From the NCBI GenBank assembly GCA_002284615.2, contig MU070591.1, forward strand, positions 29,844 to 45,033: a DNA stretch of 15,190 nt, given 5' to 3'. The notes under the pieces are model-generated. The model made no database searches, was not told the origin of the DNA, and worked only from the letters and a program-made list of their open reading frames with translations. The position numbers and the translations under genes are program-made. Shown here one piece after another: positions 1-10,900 of this stretch. How positions within the stretch are numbered: position 1 is the first letter of the stretch; each line of letters opens with the position of its first letter. The stretch comes from Dunaliella salina. Taxonomy: Eukaryota > Chlorophyta > Chlorophyceae > Chlamydomonadales > Dunaliellaceae.

Positions 1-64
1 GCTGTGCGCCTTGCAAAGGGCTAGCAGCTCATCCATCTTGTTCTGCTGCGGGTGCACATGATTC
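1..64 (-). CDS. Exon 14 (partial, runs off the left edge): RNB domain, KMDELLALC segment
   Basis: One base plus 21 codons to the window edge, [21 protein letters not shown]. With the split AG|G it gives ALLR-NHVHP, equivalent to the LLRRHP.P segment before the [KR]M..L...C helix of DIS3L2. Acceptor TTGGGTGCAG|G. Five units in the first 600 bases carry this exon start in the same phase. I take this one as functional because it is last in order, has an unbroken frame and reads on through Lys-Ala-His-Ser. The unit at 135-198 is nearly identical but meets a stop ten codons later. Another functional copy could lie outside the window. Confidence 0.6.
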
Positions 65-590
65 CTGCACCCAAGATGATGAAAGAAAGGAAGTTTGGGG
101 GCTGCGCTCAAGCATGAAGGAGCAAGGTGAGGATGCTGTGCGCCTTGCAAAGGGCTAGCAGCTCGTCCATCTTGTTCTGCTGTGGGTGCACATGATGCCT
201 GCACCCAAGATGATGAATTGGATGATGTGAAGTCTAATCGGTGCTGTCTAGTGTTGCCTGGCACAGCGCCAGCAGCTCATCCATCTTGCCCTGCTGCGGG
301 TGCACGTGATTCCTGCGCGCCCGAGATGATGAAAGAAAGAAAGTGTGTGAGCTGCGCGCGTGCACGATGGGACAAATTGGGGGTGCGTGATGCCTAGCAA
401 AGCGCCAGCAGCTCATCCATCTTGCCCTGCTGCAGGTGCACATGATTCCTGCGCGCCCGAGATGATGAAAGAAAGGAAGTGTGTGAGCTGCGCGCGTGCA
501 CGATGGGACAAAGTGGGGGTGTGTGATGCCTTGCAAAGCGCCAGCAGCTCATCCATCTTGCTCTGCCGTGGGTGCACGTGATTCCTGCAA
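1..590 (-). repeat. Tandem array of exon 14 starts, five units
   Basis: Units of 114 to 136 bp, each with a pyrimidine-rich stretch, a CAG acceptor and about 50 nt of coding sequence ([16 protein letters not shown] or close). Exon-start positions are 64, 198, 312, 448 and 584. After the shared part they differ. The 448 unit reads LALC-stop, the 312 unit continues [10 protein letters not shown], the 584 unit LCKASHT, and the 198 unit LCKAHS then a stop. None of the four upstream units has an obvious GT donor just after the shared core. Confidence 0.9.
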
Positions 591-1860
591 GGCTAAGATG
601 ATAAAAGAGAGGGAGTGTGGGTGCTGCACGAGATTTCTGCATGCCCGACATGATGAAAGAAAAGAAGTATGGATGTTGCGCGTGATTCTTGCACGCCCAC
701 GATGATGAAACAAAGGATGTGTGGATGCTGCATGTGATTCCTGCATGCCCAAGATGATGAAACAAAGGACATGTGGATGCTGCATGCGAATTCTGCACGT
801 CCAAAATGGTGAAAGAAAGGAAATGTGAATGCTGCATATGATCTCTGCATGCCCAAGATGATGAAACAAAGGAGGTGTGGATGCTGCACGCATGCATGAT
901 AGAACAATATGAGAATTTCTTCTGACTGGCAAAGCGCTAACCACTCATTTTCATCTTGTGGACAGGGCACACACAGTTCTTGCATTTTTGTGATTGGGGC
1001 AAAAAGGAAGACAGGAACCGTATAAAGTGTGATGACCAAGATGATTTTGGGCCAGTCAGCAGACAATGGATCCCTGCAACACATACTTGCTTCTGGCCCT
1101 GACCACCCTCCCCAAGGGATGGCTCTCCTGTTGACAATTGAAGGTGTGCTGGCAAATGAACCATTGCTGAAGAGGCCCCTGTGTCCCACACTACGGACAC
1201 TGGCTTTTCCAAATTCACGAGCCCAGGGTCAGTGCCTGTATTGTAGGATACACCATTGGTATCCCATGAGCCTGGATGACACAGCCCAAGTGTCCCAAAA
1301 GCCCGGGAGCAGAAGGGAAGGGGCGCCTACCCGAGAGCTCTATTCTCAGGTCATCTCTTTCTCTTCTACCCATCCAACATCAGCCTTTTGCACACTGTTG
1401 CACACAGGATGGGTTACCAAGCGCCAAGGTCACGGCCAGTTGCTGTTTTGTGCCTCACAGCCGTGTATTCCATAAGCCTGGGTGCGGGAGGGACGGGCAA
1501 GCCAGAGAGCACTGTCTTCACAACATCTAATCCTGTTCTGCCCATGCAACATTTGCGCACCATTGTGCATAAGCCGATTTACTTTTTTCTCTACATCAAG
1601 AGAAGTCGAGAGATGTAGAGCGCAGACAAGGCGCCAGCCAAGGACCGAGCACCTACCTAAGAAGAGCGCGCTCAGGGAATATTGCAGATATCATCTTGGC
1701 GACGCTGATATTGGTGAGCAGCATGAACTCCTCCACAAGCTTGTTGGCTTCCTGCCAAAAAAGAAGGATTTGGAAAACACTGTGACCTCCAGTATAATAC
1801 ACATGCATGTCAGTCTTTTTCAAGGGCTAGTTCACTTGTGCAGGAGTGCATAACACACAC

Positions 1861-1924
<64 letters not shown>

Positions 1925-4900
1925 GCTGCACATACTGCCCACATGACACTGGGTTGCCATCCTTGTCCAGCCCAAACGTGACGCGGACGTTGTCCAGCCG
2001 CACAGCTCCAGATGCAAAACGGGCAGCTCGCAGTGCTTGGGCAATCTTGTTCAGCGTCAAGCAGTCTTGAACAATCTGTGAGCACAAGTTCAATTCAAAT
2101 GCTTGTAGGCGAGGCGGCATGCGTCACATTTGAGGGGCAGGACAAATGTGATGTGCCCTGAAGCAAGAGGTCTTGGATGATCCGTGATGAGCACAAGTTC
2201 AGTGCAAATGCCCAGAGGCAAGAAGCGTGTGTCATATGAGGGGCAGAACGAATGTGAAGTGCCTTGAAGCAAAAGGTATTGCGTGATTGGTGATGAGCAA
2301 AAGTTTAAGCCAAGTGCCCAGAGGCAAGAAGCCCGTGCTACATTTGAGGAGCAGAATAAATGTGAGGTGTCCTGAAGCAAGAGGGCTTGCGTGATCTGTG
2401 ATGAGCAGAAGTTCAAACCAAGTGCCCAGAGGCAAGAAGCGTTTGTCATATTTGGGGGCAAAATGAATGGGAGCCCCAACGAAGAAGGCGGTAGGCACGC
2501 CAGGGATGAGTGTCCAAGAGTTGTGTACAGCAGGGAGCTTTTATTAGCAGGGAGCTAAGTCTTGCCTGGCTGGGCGGCAGCAGCAGCGGCGGCAGCAGGT
2601 GCTGTTGATGCTGCTCCATGCAGGGTTAAGTTGCACGTTACTGACTGATTCTGTGATTACTGACTGATTACTGACTGATTACTGGTTGCTGACCGATTAC
2701 AGACTGTCACTCTGACAACTCCAAAGAATGGGCAAGAGAGCCGTGAGAGCGTGCTGAAGCCCTGATAGAGCAGCTTGAGATCACAAAGTGACGCAAGTTC
2801 GCAATCATGACATGGTACCAATGAAAGGCCATGGCTAGGCTGGTAGCCTCAGAATCTTGGGGAGGATCAGCTTAATCGAACGCAGGCCCTACACACGGAA
2901 AAGCTGCCAGATTTGCTTGGCATACGCAGAGAACGAGGACATTCCATCATCCCAGACCCCATCTTAAAAACGAGTACAGTCACAATTCACAGCACCAGCC
3001 GCAGCGCCTGGTACCTTGTCACATGGCTGACGCCCTCTTCCATGTAAAAACTATGAAACCTGTACCTTGTCCCATGGCTGGTCGCCGTACAGCTGCGCAG
3101 AGCAGTCAGCCGGGTCGAAACGCCCCTCAATCATGGCCTGCAAAACAAGTTATGCAGGTAAGTTGGCACATAGCTGGAACCATTCATCAACCACCCATTT
3201 GGCAAAAAGGAGATGGGTGAAAATCAATCGCAGCATGTCAAGCATGCACCAAGCAGGCACATGTGCTCGCATTGCATCCCCTTCACTAATCAGACTAGCT
3301 TGTCAGACAAAAAAAGGTGAAATGGCAAATGCCATCCGGAGACTCCCTGCAAACGTTGCAAGTCACTGACGTCCCTTTATCCACTGTGTATTTATCCACT
3401 TTTAAGTCACTGATGTCCCTTTATCCACTGTGACGCACCTGGACCATTGGGTACGCCAGCTTGGCAGATGAGCAGATCACGGATTTCCCAGCCCATTGGG
3501 AGTAAATGCGCCCCTCCTCATCCATCTCCCACTCCACAGAGAACGAAAAGCGGGGTGTGCCAGGATTCAAGCTGCACACATGCATGTGTGTGTACGCGTA
3601 CAAGGCTTTGAGCTTCCATGTGTTGCCAGCAATGTCACGTAACCCTCATTTTGACACCAGCATGAAATGCATGGAGGCATACACCTATGACTCGCACCAC
3701 AACTTGGCCCACCTGTCTGCAATGATGGTATCTGCTCGTTCTCTGCTTTTTGCACTACAGCTGTTGCTGATGCTGCATTTTCACGTATGCATTGTTTTTG
3801 CAGAGGGGATCATTTGATGTCCTGATGCATTTCACACAGCCACCCATACCTATCACCACATTCCCGCCAGTTCAGTCACCCACACCTGCACAGCGCTTGT
3901 ACCACCTGTGAAGCCACCCTTTCCTCCCCACTGTATACCTGCACAGCCCTTGACAACTGCATATTTAATATCAACCTTGGAGCCCCCTCATACGTTTGCA
4001 TATTTCTCACACATTCTTTTCACCTCATAACCCCTCATAACCCCCCACAGCTACTGAACCACCTGATACCCACTCATACCCCTCATACACGCACCCTTCC
4101 CCCCTCATACCCCCTCACAGCTTATAAACCACTTGTGAGCCCACCATCCCTTCCCGACCCTACATCTGCACAGCCCTCACATCCACACTTGTATATTCAA
4201 TACCAGCCTTGAAAACTCCTCATACATACGTAATCAACACCACTCTCCCATCCCTACATATACCTGCATTGCCCCTCACACCCACACCTGCATAGCTCCT
4301 CACAGAGCAGACGCGGTAACATAGGGATGACCCTCTGCACCAGGTACACACTTGTGGCGCGCTCCTGGGCCTCCGCGTCTAGCGCACTGCCCAAACAAAT
4401 GGTCGTGGAGAGTGCTATTGAACTTTGCATGAAATTATGGAAAGCAGTACAGCAACAAGTGAGGTACATGCACTGCACACTATTAGGGCTAAGGATAGTG
4501 TGTGTGATGGAATTCCTTCAAAGCAACACAGACAAGCCCTGAACGTAGCAGCAAAGCACACAGACAGGAAGCAAGATGCATCGCACCAGGCTCTTATATA
4601 TGCAGCACAAAGTAAATGCAGCAGGTTCAGTGCGAGGTTGGGAGACGGGGGAGGGGAGGGGGTGTCAAAATTGGAAGGGTTTCAGTTTTATTTCAGGTTT
4701 GAGCGAAGGCAAACAACATAAAGCAAAGGAGTGCAATTCTTAAGCAACACGTAAGTCAAACTCAAAATGATCACAAAGCGCAACAAGTACCTGTGATTTC
4801 AGGTCAGGTGTGCTGCAGGTGCACAGTCAACATTGAGGCAAGAAATGGGAAGCATTTTGATGGGTCTGTGAGAAAGATATGGAACCCAATGCAATTTCAG

Positions 4901-7900
4901 CTGAAGGTAGACCACAGCCCAGTCCAGTTTCAAAGCACAAACAAAGCAAGATGGGCCCCATCAGAGCTTTAAACAAGTGCACACACATTCAAACACACCC
5001 AAAAACATGATGTCCCTTCCCCCCTTATTCAATCGCACATTATCACATACATACACGCTATTGATTTGAGCTGGAAACTAGAGCATAACACAGGAGCAGC
5101 ACATAGTGTTCAGAACAGCAGGAAAGCAGCAGGGAATTGCGAGGTTCGAAATAAAAGCTCATGCAATTTAAATTGACAATCAATGCACTTGTGCCGAGTG
5201 TCTGGAGTCGATCCTGAATCCTACCAGGACCTGGTGGTATCCAAGGGCGGACTGACAAGAAAAGTGGCCTGGCAAACAGCCAAACAACCATTCCAGGAGG
5301 TACTTCCTCTACAATACCGCCCTTTCCAATTCCTTGTCCTCCCCAACCCACTGAGTCCAGACCTCTCTCATGGACTTATAACAACCAAGACTTTTAACAA
5401 CCCTGTATGAAATTCCAGACACAATCTTTCTCCATGGTTCTGTATCAGTGTACACAAGCTTGTGAAGCTTGTGAAGCTTGTGAAGACAAATTTGCAAGCT
5501 CAGGCCTTGCACCCCAAGAGGATTCAGTGAGAAACGTCCGTGATGTGCATCCCCAAACACAGGTCATGCGTATCAGTATGTGCACCATGCCTGCGCTCAT
5601 GCACAGGCACACAAGCTCACATACCAGGGAACATGTAGCGAAAGACGTCTGCGCCCCCCAATCATGTATCATCACGCGCAGGATGCTTGTGGGCATGCGT
5701 AGGCTCACAAGCTCAGACCTCTTTTTGTCGGGGGGATGAAGCAAGAGACGTCTGTGCCACCCAAAAACCAGCTATCGTGTATCATTGCGTGCAGGAATCT
5801 TGCATGCGTGCAAAAAAAAGAAAAAAAGCTCAGACCTCACCTGTCAGGGGGGATGAAGTGTGACACATCCGCGATGTGTACCCCTACCCGCCATCGGCCA
5901 GGCGTTCCTTCTACTGGCTCCACATGCATGGCATCATCCAAGTCTTTTGCAGTGGGTGGGTCAATGGAGAATACCCGCACGTTCCTGGAGCCACAAGGTT
6001 CATGGAGATAGCGGCATCTGTCAGAGGGACGCACTGCTTGCTTTACCGCAGTCAGCATTGTGAAGGAAAGCCGTCTCTGGAAACGTCGACTCACTTGCGA
6101 GCATGCTGAATGATGAAGCTGAGGTGGTACAGACAATGAGGAAAACTTGCCACCAATCGCTACAGGCACAGCGGCAATTTGAATCAAGGCCAAGGCAGAA
6201 ATTCAAACCAATCAGTGATTAGAACCTATGGTCTTTGCAGCTCCTGCACAATGCTTAACACATCCCTGCCGCCGTTCACCCTCCCTCTCCTAAGGTATGC
6301 CAATCCAGGCTGCCGTCTGGTCGCTCGAGCAAAACAAGGGCAGGAGTTTGGCTGTAGTAAAGTGCCTCACCTGAAGTCGCGCCTGTGCTGCAGATCTTCT
6401 GGCGTGATGCCTACCCAGGGGGTGGGCGGCAGGCAGGCTTCCACTTCTGGGCTGAACTCACCACGCCGGATCCCCTCAATCTCCAAAATGGCTGCTGTCT
6501 CAGTCTCAATCTCACCAGCCTGGGGAAGAAAGCATGGCGTTAATTATTCTTTGACTGTTAACTGGTTATAGAGAGGGTCACTTCCTTGAGGGGGGCGAAG
6601 GGCACGGGTGGTAATACCTGGCATGCAACACAAGGGTTCTGATTCAAGACATCAAGCATCCTTGATTCCAGAGTGAGGCTCAATTCGCAACCTCGCATGA
6701 CTTGTCTTCTAAAATGCAAGGCTGCGACATAAGCCTTCCAAGATTGAGCAATCTTGAAAGTATAACTCTTGGCATGGTAAGACACTAGCAAATCCCTTGC
6801 CAGATGTGGATCTCTGCTTTCCACTATACTGTTTAATTCTTCCGTTTTGACACAGGAGCCTCTGGAGCAGCCACTTGTGTGCCCATGAGGAGTGTGATTC
6901 TGGCAGAAGCACCTGCTGCTTTGCACCCATGAGGCGCTGCCTGCCTTCGCTCCTGAGCATGTCTGGACCCCTTGAGCCATCAAACCACAGCACACTTTGG
7001 CAGCCAAAAAACACATGCATGTGCTGCTCTTACATTTGTCATCATGTAGAATGAAATCCTTTAAGGGGTTCGAGAGAATAGCAGATACAAGAAAAAAAGA
7101 AACATTTCTGTGCACGCGGGAGTGAGTCAGAGGGGGGTAACCATTGTTGCAACCTCTGCCAAAATTTTCTGGGCCTGCTGGGACCATTTTTCACTCCCAT
7201 TTTCTTGTATTTGAAAACCCCATATGTTATGATGATAACATCCTGCATATCCAAAAATAAGAAAGAAGGAGGTCAAAAATTGACCTTTTTGGCACCCCCT
7301 GTGCTGAAATTGCTGAAACTTCTTTTAAGGGAAATGGCTGAAATTGTGTATCTCACCAACCACTGGGCCTCTTTTACCCCAACTTTTTACAATGGTATTC
7401 TTTGGACACAAAGATTCCAAATCACCAAAAACTACCCAATGTGGACCAGTAGATGGTCCGGAATGTAGATCGGGTGGTGAAAGCTAGGGTTCGCGCCTCG
7501 GCTGATCAGGCAAGTGCCCCTTGAACTTCAGTGTTAGATTAGATAAAGCTCATGAAACAGGCTACCATAGGAACCTGGTGCCAGTCACGGGAGAGCAATG
7601 CTGAGAGAGTGCAAAAAGCAGGCTATTTTAAGCCCCATCTGGTATCCATCCAGACCTTGATCTGGCCACATCTCAGGAGCATATGGATGATCCCTGACCA
7701 AAAGTGATGGCGTCTACATGATAATGCCTCTTTGCACTGACAAACTTTTACCCGGGATCATCAATACATTTCTGGGATGTAGCCTCCAGAAGTCCACACA
7801 CTGGTCACCCCCCTCTAGGAGTGAGTGTAAAAACAAAAAATGATTTTGTGAGGGACTTTCCTGGTCTGGAACTGAGCAGGTGCGTGTGCTGCTGATCAGG

Positions 7901-10900
7901 AGGTGGGGCATGGTGCAGCAAAAAGGTGGGGAATGCAGACTGCAGGATTCAAGGGGAGATGGGGAGAAGAAGAAGAAGAAAAACCCAGAACTTGTGTCAG
8001 ATGAGCGGGGTCTCATAATAGGAGCAATGTGTGGTGCAGCTGTATTCCAGGTGATATGGACAGCAGCTTGACTAATTCTAAGGGTGCGCTGGATTGCATA
8101 CCTCGCAGGTCCTCACTTGCAGTAGATGAAGGAGAAGGGATGGAGGAGCAGTATGCAGCTTGTACACGCATTGCTCACTCGACTCCCTCTTTTCTTTTGA
8201 GGCAGAGAGGGGCTGGTTGCTTCCATGGGAGCATGTAAGATGTACGTGAGCAAATAATGAGGGGGCCGCCAGATTGAGGCACTCATCCACTGTTTTCCTG
8301 AGTATTGTGGAAATATCTTTAAGAATGGCCAACCCGAAACCCCTCTGGCTCTCCGGTATCAAGGCAGAGACGTGCGAAAGCCAACGCACCCCTTGACTCG
8401 TGACAAACAGCTATGCGTCTCAAGGCAAGCAGCTATTCCTGATTCATGATAAAGTGCTGCATCTTGATCCCGGCATACACCTTACTCCCCTTCAAGGGCA
8501 AAAGCCAGCTGTTGGAATGGGTGAGATTCCTCATTTGCCCGATATAATCAGACAGACTTGTGCCTGGCAAGCTGGCTCTCTCCCTGGCGGAAAGATGGGC
8601 ACAACTCTTCGTCGCACAACTTATGCCCAGGCTGACCAGCTAGCACTTGACATCAGAACACAATGCACCTTGACTGACAAGTTGGCACTTCACATTGAAA
8701 AAAACAACTCATGTGCCATGGCTGGAAAGCTGGCACTACAGCCTAGACACAAGTCATGCCCTGGATTTAGGGTTTACCTTGTGGCGAACAGGCAGAGAAA
8801 GCAATCAGGGCACACATAGGCCTCTTAGTCAAGACATACCTGGCCTAAACTCTGCCGCAACTCCACAAGGGGCGCATCGTTGGTGGTGCCCCAGGCCACC
8901 ACGCGTGCAGAGATCAGCGTCCTGTGTCGCAAGGGTGATCCATGCAGAGTGTGCTGAAGATGAGCGCCCAGTAGCGCTTAGGGTGATGCATGCGGTGTGC
9001 GCATGGGAGCAACGGTGAGGGAGGCAATTCGTTTGTCGTGCGCTCTCTGTGCTCATGCGCATGATTGCCCAGGCCGCCACACGCACAGACATGAGCGTCC
9101 TGTGATGCAAGGGGTGATGCATGCGGTGCGCACATGGGACTGATGCTGAGGGTGACGGCTAGCTTTGCCCCTTGCTCTCTGCGCGCTCATGATGCCCCAG
9201 CCCACCGCGCATGCGGAGATGGGCTTTTCTTTTATGCGTAGGGTGATGCATACGGAATTAGCATGGGAGCGATGATCCCTCGAGGGTAAAAATCAGTCTG
9301 TGCTTTGCTCTTTGTGTGCTCATGCACGCGCAAGGAGTGCCAATTAGGAAGCATTTGTGCCTCAAACATTGACTTTAGCACTCAGAATCACAGGTGTGGA
9401 AAGTAAAGGAAGCCAGGGAAGGAAGCCACCAGCCAGCCTCGATTCCCTGCCCTCTCACCATTTTTCACCAGCTCACATGCCCTGAAAGGAACACTCACAC
9501 GTTGTATAACATGTTTCACACTGCAGAGCACACCTTTTCCTGCAAACGCCCACCTGGAGGCTGTGTCATCCCCTGGTGGGCATGCTGCTTCCGCCAGGAG
9601 CTCCTCTGACAGCCCTCTCACGGAGGTGGCATTCACAACACACCTGCACAGTGGCAGCAGCAGAACAGGTCAACCATGAGATGTAGTGTCATCTCCTGCA
9701 GGACACACTGCTTCCGCCAGGAGCTCCTCTGACAGCCGCGGAGGTGGCATTCATGACACACCTGCACATGGGCAGCAGCAGAACAGGTCAACCATAAGAT
9801 GCAGTGTCATCTCCTGCAGAACAAATTGCTTCAGCCAGGAGCTCCTCTGACAGCTCTCTCACAGAAGTGGCATTCACGACACACCTGCACAGTGGCAGCA
9901 GGGCAAGTCAATGCATTTCCGGCAGGAAAAGTGAAACTGGACGAAGTATTACACCCTGGAGGGCATACTGCTTCAGTCTGGAGCACCTCTGACAGTCCTT
10001 TCGCGGAGGTGGCATTCAAAACACACCTGCACAGTGGCAGCAGCAGGGCAAGTCGATGCATCTCCGGCAGCAGGGGCTCTGGCAGCAGCAGAACAGCATG
10101 ATGTGCTGCTGTGGTAGCAGCAGGGCAACATGATGTGGCAACTGTGGAACTGGCAGCGGAAGGCCTGCACTGTCAATGGTCAAAAACACTCAGCAGCAGG
10201 GCAAGCCAATGCATCTACAACAGCTGCGGCAGTGGCAGCAGCAGGACAACATGATAAGGTTGCTGCGGCTGTGGCAGCGGCAGAACAGCATGATGTGCTG
10301 CTATGGTATCAACAGGGCAAGCCAATGCATCTGCAACAGCTGTGGCAGTGGCAGCAGCAGGACAACATGATGTGGTTGCTGCAGCAGTGGCAGCGGCAGA
10401 ACAACACGACGTGCTGCTGTGGTAGCAGCAGGGCAGGACGATGCATCTACAACAGCTGCGGCAGTGGCAGCAGCAGGACAGCATGATGTGGTTGCTGCAG
10501 CAGTGGCAGCGGCAGAACAACACGATGTGCTGCTGTGGTAGCAGCAGGGCAGGGCGATGCATGTGCGGCAGCTGCGGCTGTGGCAGCAGCAAGACTACAT
10601 GATGCGGCTGTGGCAGCGGCAAAACAACGCGATGTGCTGCTGTGGTAGCAGCTCATCGAACCACCGCATCTGCAGCAGCTGCTGCTGTGGCAGCAGCAGG
10701 ACTCCTGCAAAAGCGCATCGTCATAACTCAATCACGCGCACATGTAATGCAGTGTGACCTCCCAAAGACCCAAGGCGCCCAAAAACATGATGTGACAGCT
10801 GCGGCCGTGGCAGCGAAAGGACAACGCAATGCTGCAGTTTGATTAAAAAAAAGCCTCAGCCGTAATGAAGGTTAGCCTCTGAGCGCAAAGAGGCTCGGAC

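Larger units (their letters stand above)
6520..8839. other. Intron 6, 2.3 kb
   Basis: The longest resolved intron (GTATGT to CCCCAG). It contains one copy of a dispersed repeat (7178-7520) and a 55-bp minisatellite (8558-8762). Several open frames on both strands at 6558-7187, 7714-8016 and 8078-8389 show no family motif. No RNA gene is seen. Confidence 0.65.

Noticed and set aside
1..590. CRISPR-like regular array
   Set aside because: Units of 114-136 bp consist of repeat throughout, with no unique spacers, and encode part of an RNB exon. The context is eukaryotic.
1029..1530. Overlapping plus-strand open frames of 84 and 148 codons
   Set aside because: No recognisable domain, no support from splice structure, and they sit inside intron 13 of the minus-strand gene.
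6558..7187. 209-codon minus-strand open frame
   Set aside because: Lies in intron 6. It has no DIS3L2 or other family motif, and exons 6 and 7 join perfectly in frame without it.
7480..7510. tRNA-like B box (GGGTTCGCGCC)
   Set aside because: No convincing A box, cloverleaf or terminator around it. Kept only as a remark on the dispersed repeat.
8270..8320. Possible small exon after CACAATACTCAG
   Set aside because: All three frames are unlike the family, and exons 6 and 7 are already contiguous in protein sequence.
8400..8819. 139-codon plus-strand open frame
   Set aside because: It runs through the 50-55 bp minisatellite and has no recognisable motif. It lies inside an intron of the minus-strand gene.
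10130..10622. Gln-rich plus-strand and Cys/His/Ala-rich minus-strand open frames
   Set aside because: All come from the GCAGCAG-type repeat. Several frames are open at once, which is composition rather than coding.
10745..10840. Possible exon 4 reading [13 protein letters not shown] after a strong TTTTTTTTAATCAAACTGCAG acceptor
   Set aside because: It is the outermost unit of the acceptor-flank array ahead of exon 5, and no consensus donor in the right phase follows.
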